Shown here: positions 25,967-34,708 of the stretch, one piece after another
Numbering within the stretch: the first letter of the stretch is position 1
How the letters are laid out: each line of letters begins with the position of its first letter
Origin: Candidatus Krumholzibacteriia bacterium
GTDB taxonomy: Bacteria; Krumholzibacteriota; Krumholzibacteriia; WVZY01; JAKEHA01
Reading direction: 5' to 3'
DNA length: 64,000 nucleotides
Assembly (NCBI GenBank): GCA_029865265.1
Contig: JAOUHG010000005.1
Span: 62,001-126,000 of the forward strand
Notes under the pieces: generated by a model
Told to the model about the DNA's origin: nothing
Databases searched by the model: none
What the model saw: the letters and a program-made list of their open reading frames with translations, nothing else
Translations under genes and position numbers: made by a program

Positions 25967-28114
25967 ATGTCCTCCAGAGTTCTCATAGGGCCGTCCTGCG
26001 CGGCGGGGTTTCTTCTTTTCCTGCAGGCACTTGGCGTTCCGCACGCCCACGCCAGCGGTTTTGCGGTGGGTGGCAATGGACTGGTCATCCGGTCGCTCGA
26101 TCATGGTGAGAACTGGTCGTCTTCCAATCCGGCCGCGGTGACGCTCAACGGCGTTCATTTCGTATCGGACACCCACGGCTGGGCCGTCGGCAACGCTGGC
26201 GTGCTGATCCGCACGGTGGATGGCGGCCAGAACTGGCTTCAGAGCAGCCCGGGGCTGCTCAATCTCAACGATGTACATTTTGTCGATGTCGACACCGGGT
26301 GGATCGTCGGGGACGGCGGAAAGGTGCTGCGTACCGCTGACGGCGGGGCGACGTGGACAACCTCGACACCGACCAGTGCCGCGCTGCGCGGCGTGTTCTT
26401 CCTGGATCAAGACACGGGCTGGGCGGTCGGCAATGGCACCGTACTGCGCACCGTGAATGGCGGTGTGAGCTGGATTGCCGCATCACCAACCACGGCCACA
26501 CTGAAGGACGTGTGGTTCACCGATGCTTCCAACGGCTGGGTGGTGGGTGGAAACGGCGTCGTTCTCAGGACAGCCAACGGCGGGAGTTCATGGGCGTCTT
26601 CGAACCCGACCACGAGCGGTCTGAACGCGGTGTGTTTCGTCGACGCCCAGACCGGGTGGGCCGCCGGCCTGTCGGGCAGCGTGCTGCGCACGCTCGACGG
26701 TGGCACCAACTGGTCCGAACAGCGCCCCGTGGCGACCGAGCTGCGCAGCATCTACTTCATCGATGATCGCTTCGGCTGGGCGGCCGGCGTGGGGGGTGCG
26801 CTGCTGCGAACCAGCGATGGCGGCGAAACGTGGATCGTCTCCAACCCGGCCGCGGTCGCACTCAACGGGGTGTTCTTTGCGAGCGTGCCGTCGGGCGCAA
26901 GCGTGACCGTCGGCACCGATCCGCCCGGGCGGAGTTTCACCGTGGATGGCGTTGGCTACACCAGCACGCAGACCTTTCTCTGGGAGGCCGGGTCGCCGCA
27001 CACCATCGCAACCACGCCCACCCAGACCCAGGGGGCGGGTACCCGCCACCTCTGGCAGGGATGGAGCGATGGCGGTGCGATAAGCCATACCGTGAGCCCG
27101 GTGGACGACGCGGCGTACACGGCGTCGTTTCAGACCGAGTACGCGCTCGACACGCAGGCGGGGGCAAACGGGACGGTGACGCCCGCCGACGCCTGGTATC
27201 CCGCCGGCGCGGACGTGGTGATCACCGCCACGCCGGCCCCGGGCTTTGCCTTCAACGGCTGGACGGGAAGCGGGAGCGGTTCGTACAGCGGATGGGCAAA
27301 CCCCGCAACGGTGAGGATGAATGCGCCGGTCACCCAGGTGGCCGCGTTCGGAACCGAGGTGACGGTCGTGGTCAGTTGCGTGCCCGCCGGCCGCTCCTTC
27401 GTGGTGGACGGAACGACGTACAGCGGCTCGCAGCAGTTTACGTGGACGCCGGGGAGTTCGCACACCGTCGACGCCACCTCGCCCCAGGGAGTCACGGCCG
27501 ACACGCGTTACCTGTTTTCCAGCTGGAGCGACGGCGGTGCGGCCAGTCATACCGTCGCACTCGTTTCCAACACGAACCTGACCACGACATTCCGCGCGCA
27601 GTACACGCTCGTCACCGTGGCCGGAAGCGGGGGATCGGTGGCCCCCGCGGGCGGCTGGTACGACGCCGGCAGCATCGTCACCGTGACCGCCGTGCCGGAC
27701 TCCGGCTACTCGTTCCAGTCGTGGAGCGGAAGCGGGAGCGGCGCCTACAGCGGAACGCAGAATCCGCGCAACATCTCCATCAACGGCCCGGTGATCCAGA
27801 CGGCGAACTTCGTGCCCGGCATCACGCCGGCGGCCCCGTCCGTTCTGACCATGCTGGCCAACGCCCCCAACCCGTTCCGCGACGAGACCGACATACGCTT
27901 CGGTCTGCCGCGGACGTCCGACGTGGATCTCGAGGTATTCGACGTCGCGGGCCGGCGCATCTTCGCCGACAGCGTCCCCGGGATGGGGGCGGGATGGCAA
28001 TCCTATCGCCTGGACGCAAACCGGTCCGACATCGACCTGCGCACCGGAATCTACTTCGTCCGGATCTCAGCGGCCGGCGCCACGCAGACCGTCCGCATTC
28101 TATTACTCCGCTGA
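25967..28114 (+). CDS. Secreted YCF48/BNR-repeat protein with InlB-type repeats and FlgD-like C-terminal domain
   Basis: 715 residues. After a signal peptide (about 1-27) come seven YCF48-like repeats of about 42 residues (to about 310), each with a G-W-A-V-G turn and R-T-x-D-G-G-x-x-W, forming a probable beta-propeller. Two copies of a 152-residue unit follow (PGRSF-VDG strand region plus a G-S-G-S-G-x-Y-S-G InlB/bacterial-repeat region). The last 85 residues start LANAPNPFRDETDIRF and are a FlgD-Ig/type-IX-sorting-like domain. Likely exported and anchored at the cell surface. Function beyond binding or adhesion cannot be assigned. The preceding 87-base gap shows only GC-rich hairpins. Confidence 0.85.
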   Translation: MSSRVLIGPSCAAGFLLFLQALGVPHAHASGFAVGGNGLVIRSLDHGENWSSSNPAAVTLNGVHFVSDTHGWAVGNAGVLIRTVDGGQNWLQSSPGLLNLNDVHFVDVDTGWIVGDGGKVLRTADGGATWTTSTPTSAALRGVFFLDQDTGWAVGNGTVLRTVNGGVSWIAASPTTATLKDVWFTDASNGWVVGGNGVVLRTANGGSSWASSNPTTSGLNAVCFVDAQTGWAAGLSGSVLRTLDGGTNWSEQRPVATELRSIYFIDDRFGWAAGVGGALLRTSDGGETWIVSNPAAVALNGVFFASVPSGASVTVGTDPPGRSFTVDGVGYTSTQTFLWEAGSPHTIATTPTQTQGAGTRHLWQGWSDGGAISHTVSPVDDAAYTASFQTEYALDTQAGANGTVTPADAWYPAGADVVITATPAPGFAFNGWTGSGSGSYSGWANPATVRMNAPVTQVAAFGTEVTVVVSCVPAGRSFVVDGTTYSGSQQFTWTPGSSHTVDATSPQGVTADTRYLFSSWSDGGAASHTVALVSNTNLTTTFRAQYTLVTVAGSGGSVAPAGGWYDAGSIVTVTAVPDSGYSFQSWSGSGSGAYSGTQNPRNISINGPVIQTANFVPGITPAAPSVLTMLANAPNPFRDETDIRFGLPRTSDVDLEVFDVAGRRIFADSVPGMGAGWQSYRLDANRSDIDLRTGIYFVRISAAGATQTVRILLLR
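26903..27813 (+). repeat. Tandem 456-bp duplication inside the YCF48-repeat gene
   Basis: Two in-frame units, 26903-27358 and 27359-27813, encode the same domain pair. Each opens with a V-T-V...PGRSF/PAGRSF strand and holds G-W-S-D-G-G or S-W-S-D-G-G and GSGSG-x-YSG. Near-identical DNA is visible at the GGAAGCGGGAGCGG blocks of both copies. Confidence 0.75.
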
Positions 28115-28143
28115 CCAGCCATTTGCGATCCCGGAGTTCCGTC

Positions 28144-28172
28144 TTGCGGTCACGGGAGCCGCGGCCTACGCT
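28144..28172 (+). promoter_or_regulatory. Possible promoter of tRNA-Leu
   Basis: TTGCGG (28144-28149), 17 bases, then TACGCT (28167-28172); the start would be about 12 bases before the tRNA. The hexamers are weak, so the call rests mainly on position. Confidence 0.35.
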
Positions 28173-28190
28173 ATTCGCGTCGCGACCGAT

Positions 28191-28276
28191 GCCGGAGTGG
28201 CGAAACTGGTAGACGCAGGGGACTTAAAATCCGCTGGAGCGAAAGCTCCGTCCCGGTTCGAATCCGGGCTCCGGCA
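28191..28276 (+). tRNA. tRNA-Leu (anticodon UAA)
   Basis: A class II tRNA of 86 nt. Acceptor GCCGGAG pairs with CTCCGGC, the anticodon loop ACTTAAAAT gives TAA, and the variable arm TGGAGCGAAAGCTCC is long. The T arm is CCCGGTTCGAATCCGGG. CCA is encoded at 28277-28279. It converges with the end of the minus-strand PAPS operon, 12 bases away. Confidence 0.97.
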
Positions 28277-28291
28277 CCAACCCTACCCAGC

Positions 28292-29113
28292 CTACAGCTG
28301 AATCCGCAGGAGCCACGCGGGCAGCACCGCGCCCACGAAGGAGCCGATGAGGAATACGCTCAACCAGCCCATGCGGCGCCCGAAGAGGTGGTAGGAATCG
28401 TCCGGGTAGGTGACGCGCAGCGCCGCGACGGGTGAATCCGCCGGGATGGAAGGCAGACCGGGATGCAACAGCGGGTCGGCGAATCCGTGCGCGGTGCGGC
28501 TGCGCCCGATGACACCGGTGCCGTTGGACGCGTGCACGTCGAAGTGATAGGGACGGTCGTAGAGCGTGAGGGTGAGTGCGGCGTCGCCGGATTCGGCCAG
28601 CGCGGTACGCCACACGATCTCGCGCGTGGCGGGCACGCGCAGCGGCGACGGGTCCACCCGCATGCCGCCTTCGGACTGCAGGTCGGCGGGAACGGTGCGC
28701 GCGTCCAGCCCTTCCTTGAGGGTCGCGGTAACGAGCGTGCGATCACCGGGCCGCAACGGTGCCGCCGCGAAGCGCGCCTCCAATTGCAGAAACATGGGTA
28801 TGGCGACCACCAGCACCACCAGGATGGGCTTGAGCGCGACACGCAGGTAGGTGAGCTGTGCGGCGAGCGCGCCCAGCAGGGCGCGTGTGATGAGCACGAT
28901 GTCGTCCGGGTAGATGCGCATCTCGAGCACGCGCGCCTTGAAGATATCGCGTGCGTGGCGAATGCGCGCCTGGTCCGAGGTGGCGCGGAAGAGCAGGGCC
29001 AGGATTGCCCCGGACAGGGCGGAGACGACCAGCAGGCCCGCCAGCCGGTGGGTGCCGAACGGCAGCAGGAGCCCGTCGAACACGAGCGTGATGATGCGCG
29101 AGAAGACGTGCAC
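28292..29113 (-). CDS. Unrecognised membrane protein, last gene of the PAPS/AP operon
   Basis: 273 residues with a GTG start. Hydrophobic segments lie near 20-45, 80-115 (two helices around VLITRALLGALAAQL and LVVLVVAIPMFLQL) and 248-268. A charged helix between the first two contains ARDIFKARVLEMR, and a soluble beta-rich domain (about 120-245) lies between the last two. The N-terminal half faintly recalls the DUF106/EMC3 (Oxa1-superfamily) layout, but I cannot confirm this. It begins 5 bases after the small RHH gene, so it belongs to the operon and may tether the exported AP enzymes. Confidence 0.6.
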   Translation of the reverse strand: MHVFSRIITLVFDGLLLPFGTHRLAGLLVVSALSGAILALLFRATSDQARIRHARDIFKARVLEMRIYPDDIVLITRALLGALAAQLTYLRVALKPILVVLVVAIPMFLQLEARFAAAPLRPGDRTLVTATLKEGLDARTVPADLQSEGGMRVDPSPLRVPATREIVWRTALAESGDAALTLTLYDRPYHFDVHASNGTGVIGRSRTAHGFADPLLHPGLPSIPADSPVAALRVTYPDDSYHLFGRRMGWLSVFLIGSFVGAVLPAWLLRIQL

Positions 29114-29118
29114 CGGGT

Positions 29119-29316
29119 TCAGGAGATGTAGCCCAGGCCTTCGAGTTGCTTCTTCACGTCGGCTTCGCTGCGCCCGCCGTCTTCACCGCGGGCCAGTTCG
29201 CGCTCCAGGACGTGCGTGACGAACTCTTCCACCGACGCATATCCGGCCTTCTCGGACGCGGCCTTGACGCGCCCGTACAGCGACTTCTCCAGGGTGACCT
29301 TGTTCTTCCCAAACAT
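29119..29316 (-). CDS. Small ribbon-helix-helix-like protein with LGY tail
   Basis: 65 residues. KVTLEKSLYGRVKAAS (strand and first helix) and SVEEFVTHVLERELAR (second helix) fit a ribbon-helix-helix fold. A polar linker then leads to VKKQLEGLGYIS at the C-terminus. The start has a strong AAGGAGGA site. It lies between an exported AP enzyme and a membrane protein, inside the operon with no promoter visible in the 15-base gap. It could bind DNA as a dimer or use the fold for protein pairing. The tail is the same type as on the other small protein (37924-38142) and the APS kinase. Confidence 0.65.
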   Translation of the reverse strand: MFGKNKVTLEKSLYGRVKAASEKAGYASVEEFVTHVLERELARGEDGGRSEADVKKQLEGLGYIS

Positions 29317-29331
29317 GGCTCTTCCTCCTTG

Positions 29332-31299
29332 TCAGTGCGCGGCGGCGGTTGTGGATCCCGCCGCGAACAGGTTGCGGCCCTTCATGGCCGCGGGTGGATC
29401 GACGCCGAAGAGGCGGATGATCGTGGTCGGCACGTCGATCAGTGAGGGATCCGCCACCGCGAAATGCCGGTTGGAAATGAGCACACCGGGAACCCAGCGG
29501 TGATCGATGCAGTGATCGCCCGTCCACTTGTTGAAATTCAGGGTGATCAGGTCGGGCGACACCGTGCCCAGCGCGGAGTCGTCGCTGGAACGATAACCGC
29601 GGTTGTAGCCCACGATGAGGTCGGGCGCGTTGCGTACCTCGTCGCCGTGGTAGACCTCGCTGGCCTTGTAGACGGTGGTGATGATCTGCTCGCCGGTATC
29701 GGGGTCGCGCAGTTCCAGAAGCTTCGCGCGCAGTTCGTCGAGCAGTGCGTCATACTGTGGGCCCGTCGGCACGATACCCTTGCCCTCGCGGCCGGCCAGG
29801 TTGACGTACAGGCCGTTGAGACCCGCCGCGTAGGCACGTGTGCGCCGCCAGAACACGTTGCCGAAGAGCGGGTGCCGTCCGATCTCCTCCGGGCGTATCA
29901 GGGCGAGATACCCGTTCTGGTACAGCCAGGTATTGATGTTGACCTTCTTGTAGAACGGCGCGAAGCCGTGGTCGGAGAGAATGATGATGGTGGCGTCGGC
30001 GGGGATGCGGGCACGCACCTCGCCCAGCATGCGGTCCATCTCCTCGTACAACTCGCCGAAGCGGTCTTCAAACCCGTTGCCCTCGACGTGCGCGGGGTGC
30101 GCGGGGTCGGTATCCCGCCACAGGGCGTGACAGGACTGGTCGACGGTCGATACGTAGAAGAAGAGCAGTCCATCCTTGTAGTCATGCAGCAGAACGTCGT
30201 GCATGCGTTCGCGCTCCGCCATGATGGTGTCGGTCTGGGTCACGAACTGGGCGTCGTCGAAGACGCCCGCTTCCAGCGCCTTGGTGTCTTCAGCGATACC
30301 CTGCGTGTAGTAGGGGCCGGTTCGCTCCGCGAGATCGCTGGCAAGATCCTCCGGCGTGGAAATGGGGAGCGCCGGGCGACGCGGGTCGATGTTGATGGGC
30401 GACGCGTACAGGTGCAACGGGGCGGTGGACTTGAGATAGAAGCGGCACATGCCGTGCAGCTTCTTGAACGGTCCCACCAGGTCGAATTCAACCGGCAGCC
30501 AGCCGCTCCACTCGCCGCTGCGCAGGAACGCTTCTTCCGAGGACACCGTGACACGCACCGCATCGCTCCCCGGGTCGACGTCGATGGTGAGAGGACACTC
30601 GAGCACCGGCTGGCTGCGGCGCAGGGAATTGCGCGGCCCTTCAATGGTGGTGGTGACGCGTCCGTCGCTCGCCTTCACCAGGCGAATGCGCCCGCCACTG
30701 GCCATGGCACCTTCCCACTCGGGATCGTCGGTGAAGAGGGTGAAGGATCCGTAGGAACCCAGCAGGTCGGGCGTTCCCATGCCCGACAGCGTCTTCTGCG
30801 CGGTGGGGGAGGGCGGGTAGTTGGCCGGTACGCGGATGACCGTGCACGGGACACCGGCGCGTTCCAGAGTCTCCCAGAATGCCTCGCCGCGGCGCAGCAG
30901 AACCGTGCCACCCTTCGAGAGCGGCAGGATCCAGTCGCCCAGCGAGAGGGTCTTCTCGGGTTGCTTGATCTCCGCGGCCGAAAAGATGGGGGTGTACGTG
31001 GCGGGATCGCGGTGGATGAAGTCGAAGATCCCGTGCGATCCCGGGTCGGTCCCGGTAATGAAGTTGGACCACGCCACCGGGCTCTGCGGGGGAATGGAGG
31101 TCCCCAGCGGCAGCAGCTGTCCTTCGCTGATCAGCGCGCGGAAGTTCGGCATGCGGCCCGCGTCCATGAAGCGGGTGAGCATGTCGGGATCCATGCCGTC
31201 GATACCAATGACGACCACGTGCGGGCTGTCGCTCGCCCGCGCCGGCGCGGCGGCGGACGTCATGGACAGCAGCAGCAGGGCCGGGAACAGGCGCATCAT
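29332..31299 (-). CDS. Exported AP-superfamily phosphodiesterase-like enzyme (paralogue 1)
   Basis: 655 residues with a signal peptide (FPALLLLSMTSAAAPARA), hence periplasmic or extracellular. Catalytic landmarks: D34 (VIGIDGMD), Ser73 of QSPVAWSNF as nucleophile, the D/H pair in VDQSCHALW, LSDHGF, and the late GDHCIDH. The insert between the N- and C-terminal halves is about 150 residues longer than in simple members. Start ATGATG overlaps the upstream gene's TGA. There is no FGly motif. Closely similar in plan to the next paralogue (31296-33377), suggesting duplication. Substrate unknown. Confidence 0.83.
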   Translation of the reverse strand: MMRLFPALLLLSMTSAAAPARASDSPHVVVIGIDGMDPDMLTRFMDAGRMPNFRALISEGQLLPLGTSIPPQSPVAWSNFITGTDPGSHGIFDFIHRDPATYTPIFSAAEIKQPEKTLSLGDWILPLSKGGTVLLRRGEAFWETLERAGVPCTVIRVPANYPPSPTAQKTLSGMGTPDLLGSYGSFTLFTDDPEWEGAMASGGRIRLVKASDGRVTTTIEGPRNSLRRSQPVLECPLTIDVDPGSDAVRVTVSSEEAFLRSGEWSGWLPVEFDLVGPFKKLHGMCRFYLKSTAPLHLYASPINIDPRRPALPISTPEDLASDLAERTGPYYTQGIAEDTKALEAGVFDDAQFVTQTDTIMAERERMHDVLLHDYKDGLLFFYVSTVDQSCHALWRDTDPAHPAHVEGNGFEDRFGELYEEMDRMLGEVRARIPADATIIILSDHGFAPFYKKVNINTWLYQNGYLALIRPEEIGRHPLFGNVFWRRTRAYAAGLNGLYVNLAGREGKGIVPTGPQYDALLDELRAKLLELRDPDTGEQIITTVYKASEVYHGDEVRNAPDLIVGYNRGYRSSDDSALGTVSPDLITLNFNKWTGDHCIDHRWVPGVLISNRHFAVADPSLIDVPTTIIRLFGVDPPAAMKGRNLFAAGSTTAAAH

Positions 31300-33377
31300 C
31301 GCTGCAGCATGCTCCTTCCCGCCATGTATCCGGGAACGGGCACGCCGAAGATATCCAGCACGGTCGGGCCCATGTCGATGAGACGCGAGTCGGACTTGGA
31401 GAGCGGCACGTTGGTGAACATCACGCCGGGAACGATGTGCGAGTCCACGCAGTGGTCACCGCTCCAGCGCCTGGTATTGTCCTCGAAGAGTTCGGGGCGC
31501 ACGCAGCCCTTGGCGCAATCCCACGAAACACGGTAACCGGCTTCGTAGCCCGGCAGCAGGTCCGGGCCCACGCTGCGGTAGGGGCCCTTCATGTCGCGCT
31601 CGACATCGACCATGCGGCGGATGGGCCGGGCGTCGCCGTCGCGCAACGCAACCAGTCCGTCTTCGATGCGCTTCTTGACCGCGGCCACGTCGCGCTCCTC
31701 GACGATGCCCTGGCGCTCGCGGCCCTTGCGGTTGACGTAGATGCCGCCCAGGCCGAGTGCGTAGGCCTGCGTGCGCGACCAGTCCACCGCGCTCAGGTAC
31801 TCGCCCGGCGCCGCGCCTTCCCTGACCGCGAGCAATCCCTCGCGCTCGAGCCAGGCGTTCAGATTGACCCCGCGGCGGAAGTTGGAGAAGCCGTGGTCGG
31901 AAATCACGAACACGGCCGTCTTCTTGTCGACATAGCGCATGGTCTCACCCACCAGTACATCCATGCGCCGGTACATGTCGTGCAGCGCGTCGGCGTGGCG
32001 CGTGGTGTCGCGGCCCGCGTTGGCGGGGTGGGTGGGGTCGAGATAGCGGTAGAACATGTGCTGCAGGCGGTCGCTCACGTCGAACACGCACACGGCCAGT
32101 CCGTTGCGCAGGCGATCGAGGGTGTGGAACCACATGGCGCGCCGTTCGTCGTGGATGCCGTACGCCTGGTCGAGGAACCCCTGCTCGTCGATGACGTCGT
32201 CGTTGAGCGCACCCGTGTCCTCGGCGAGGCCCAGGGTTGCGAAGGCCCCCTGCAGCTTGGCGAGATACACCGAAAACACCGACGGGTGCGAGATGGGAAG
32301 CGCCGGCTTCTCCGGATCGATGTGAATGGGTGTCATGTAGACCGCGATGGAACCGTTGAGCGACACCGGCAGGAAGCGCGCGATGCCGTGCATGGTCACA
32401 CCCCGTCCCGCGCGGAAGGGCAGCCGTACCCAGGGCGTGTAGCGTCCCACGTCGAGCGCAATGACCTCGCTGCCGGCGACGAGCTCGAAGCGCTCCTCGC
32501 CGCGCTTGTTGCGCGCGCGGCGGATGGTGACCGCGGTGGTAACCACGCCGCCGTCGAGCGGGCTGGGCGGGCCGGGGATCTCGACGGTGCCGCCCTCGGC
32601 CGGGATGGACACGCGCACGCCGCCGATCTCCCGCGCCGGCGCTTCGCTGCTCAGCAGCGTGAAGGACCCCTGCGTTCCCCGCAGGTCCGGCACGCACATG
32701 CCCGCTACCATCACGCCGTCGATCTTCTCGACCGGGAAGGTGATGGGCACGCGCAGCACGCTGCTGAACACGCCGTGGTCGCTGAGGACGCTCCAGAAGG
32801 TTCGGCTGCGGCGCAGGCCGCGCACGCCCCCGCGCGAAATCGGAATGCGAATCGGCCCCAGCCGGATCACGCGCGTGCTGCCGTAGACTTCGCTGGAGGA
32901 GAGCTGCGGTGCGTAGCTGCGCGGGTCGCGCGCGATGAAGTCGTAGATCCCGTGACCGGAGCAGTCGGTCGACGTGGCGAAGGTGGACCACGCCACCGGA
33001 GAAAGCGCGGGCATCGACGTCTCCAGGCGGCGGTAGGCGCCCTCGTCGCGCAGCTTGCTCAGGTTGGGAAGCTCGCCACGCGCCATGAGCTCGTCGCAGA
33101 TGCGAGGGTCGAGGCCGTCCAGGCCGAGGACGATGACGCGGCGTGCGCGGGCCCGGCGCAGCGAGCGGCGCCGCTTCCAGCCGCGGATGGCGGCGCGGAC
33201 CGGGAGCGTGAACGCGGCGAAGAAGGCGGCCGCGAACGCCACCGCAAGCGTGACGAACGAAGAAATGAGCGCGAAGCCGGCGCCGGGGCCGATGTACGCG
33301 TGCGCGCTCGCGGGAAGCGCGAGCAGGGCGACGAGAACGAAGGCATGCGCGGCATGCCGTGCGCGGGAACTACTCAT
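31296..33377 (-). CDS. Membrane-anchored AP-superfamily enzyme with YIGPGAG N-terminus (paralogue 2)
   Basis: 693 residues. A signal-like segment (FVLVALLALPASAHA) is followed at once by YIGPGAG (28-34) and a long hydrophobic helix (about 35-60), then a basic stop (KRRRSLRRARARR) and the AP domain from 80. D87 (LGLDGLD), Ser in LSPVAWSTF, SDRLQHMF, ISDHGF and GDHCVDSH supply the metal site. The basic stretch after the helix would normally be cytoplasmic, so the side of the membrane on which the enzyme works is uncertain. ATG overlaps the previous stop by 8 bases (ATGAGTAG). Confidence 0.8.
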   Translation of the reverse strand: MSSSRARHAAHAFVLVALLALPASAHAYIGPGAGFALISSFVTLAVAFAAAFFAAFTLPVRAAIRGWKRRRSLRRARARRVIVLGLDGLDPRICDELMARGELPNLSKLRDEGAYRRLETSMPALSPVAWSTFATSTDCSGHGIYDFIARDPRSYAPQLSSSEVYGSTRVIRLGPIRIPISRGGVRGLRRSRTFWSVLSDHGVFSSVLRVPITFPVEKIDGVMVAGMCVPDLRGTQGSFTLLSSEAPAREIGGVRVSIPAEGGTVEIPGPPSPLDGGVVTTAVTIRRARNKRGEERFELVAGSEVIALDVGRYTPWVRLPFRAGRGVTMHGIARFLPVSLNGSIAVYMTPIHIDPEKPALPISHPSVFSVYLAKLQGAFATLGLAEDTGALNDDVIDEQGFLDQAYGIHDERRAMWFHTLDRLRNGLAVCVFDVSDRLQHMFYRYLDPTHPANAGRDTTRHADALHDMYRRMDVLVGETMRYVDKKTAVFVISDHGFSNFRRGVNLNAWLEREGLLAVREGAAPGEYLSAVDWSRTQAYALGLGGIYVNRKGRERQGIVEERDVAAVKKRIEDGLVALRDGDARPIRRMVDVERDMKGPYRSVGPDLLPGYEAGYRVSWDCAKGCVRPELFEDNTRRWSGDHCVDSHIVPGVMFTNVPLSKSDSRLIDMGPTVLDIFGVPVPGYMAGRSMLQR

Positions 33378-34695
33378 CTTTGTCGGCACCGAGGCAATGC
33401 ATGATCATGCCCGGCACATCCACCAGCGTCAAGTCGTGATCGCCGGGAATGAGGTCGGGCCGCGAGGTGGCGAGGAAGGCGTCGTCCCAGGTGTGCATGC
33501 CCTGCAGGCGCCGCGGTGTGACCACGGCGTCGGCCTGCACCCGCCCCTTGAGGTCGAAGCCGTTGCTGGTTATGAGGACGAGGTCCGGCGCGCGCCCGCT
33601 CTCGGGTCCGCTGTACACGTCGCTGCCGCGCACCACCCGGCGGATCACCTTCTCGCCGTCGTGCTCGAGGCGATCGAACACCGCGCTGATTTCCTGCAGG
33701 AGTCCCTCCACCCGTTCGGGGCCCACGCTGCCGCGCGGGAAGCGCCCGCGGTGATGAACATAGATGCGCGACGGGTCGAGCGCGAAGGCGGTGGCATGCT
33801 CCGAGATGGCGTCGATGTCGCGCGCGCCCGGGTCGTTGAGAACCAGGAACCCGTGCTCGGCGAGAACGCGGTTCACGTTCACCTCGTGCCGGGTCTGGCA
33901 GAACCCGTGGTCGGAGAGAACGAAGAAACCAGCCGCTTCCTTGTCGGCCTGAAAGCGGTCATGCACGCGCCCCACGAAGGCGTCGATGGCACGGTAGTAG
34001 TCCAGGAAGTCGGCGTGGTGGGGATGGCTGGCATCCTCGTAGGCGTCGAAGAGGAAATGGTGCAGCCGGTCGGTGCCGGTGATCACCACTTCCATCAGGT
34101 TCCACTTCTCCTCTTCCCACAGCATGTTCATCAACTGCTCGCGCACGCGCAGCATCTGATGCAGCTTCTTGAACAGGGCGGGGGGATCGTCGCGCAGGGC
34201 GGACGCGTCCAGGTCCACCTCGTAGTCGAGGTCGCGCAGCGTGCGCAGATAGCGCGCGGGGAACACCGACTTGTCCAGGTGCACCGATACGAAACCCGAC
34301 ACCAGGGCGCCGTGCACGGGCCGCGCCGGGTAGGTGGCGGGCTGGTTGATGACCACGCTGCGCATCTTGCGCTCACCGAGGCGGTCCCAGATGGTATCGG
34401 TCTTCAGGTCACGGAAACTGGGGAAGCTCTGCGTGTAGGTGCCGGCGTGCAGGTCGGTGAAACCGAAGATGCCGTGTTCGCCGGGATTGCGCCCGGTCAT
34501 GAAGGTCGACCAGCTCACCGAGGAAATCTCCGGCAGCGACACCGTCATGTCCCGCAGTGCGCCCGCCGCCGCGATCTCGCCCAGGCGTGGCATCACACCA
34601 GCCTCGACGAAGCGGCGGATCATGGAACACGGTACACCGTCGAGACCGACCACGCAAACGCGCCGGGTCGGCTGTTGGAACCACTTCAGTGCCAT
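33370..34695 (-). CDS. Cytoplasmic AP-superfamily enzyme (paralogue 3)
   Basis: 441 residues with no signal peptide. VVGLDGVP (D19), SSVSWSTFMTG with the nucleophile Ser, the D/H pair in GTDRLHHFLF, LSDHGF and a C-terminal PGDHDLTLVDVPGMI are the AP core; GEHGIFGF follows the nucleophile loop. The ATG at 34695 starts 13 bases after the APS kinase stop, without a strong Shine-Dalgarno, so it may depend on coupling. It lies between the cytoplasmic APS kinase and the anchored paralogue 2. Nucleotide or sulfo/phospho-ester hydrolysis is possible; the substrate is unknown. Confidence 0.8.
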   Translation of the reverse strand: MALKWFQQPTRRVCVVGLDGVPCSMIRRFVEAGVMPRLGEIAAAGALRDMTVSLPEISSVSWSTFMTGRNPGEHGIFGFTDLHAGTYTQSFPSFRDLKTDTIWDRLGERKMRSVVINQPATYPARPVHGALVSGFVSVHLDKSVFPARYLRTLRDLDYEVDLDASALRDDPPALFKKLHQMLRVREQLMNMLWEEEKWNLMEVVITGTDRLHHFLFDAYEDASHPHHADFLDYYRAIDAFVGRVHDRFQADKEAAGFFVLSDHGFCQTRHEVNVNRVLAEHGFLVLNDPGARDIDAISEHATAFALDPSRIYVHHRGRFPRGSVGPERVEGLLQEISAVFDRLEHDGEKVIRRVVRGSDVYSGPESGRAPDLVLITSNGFDLKGRVQADAVVTPRRLQGMHTWDDAFLATSRPDLIPGDHDLTLVDVPGMIMHCLGADKDE

Positions 34696-34708
34696 GGGAA
34701 TTACGCGC

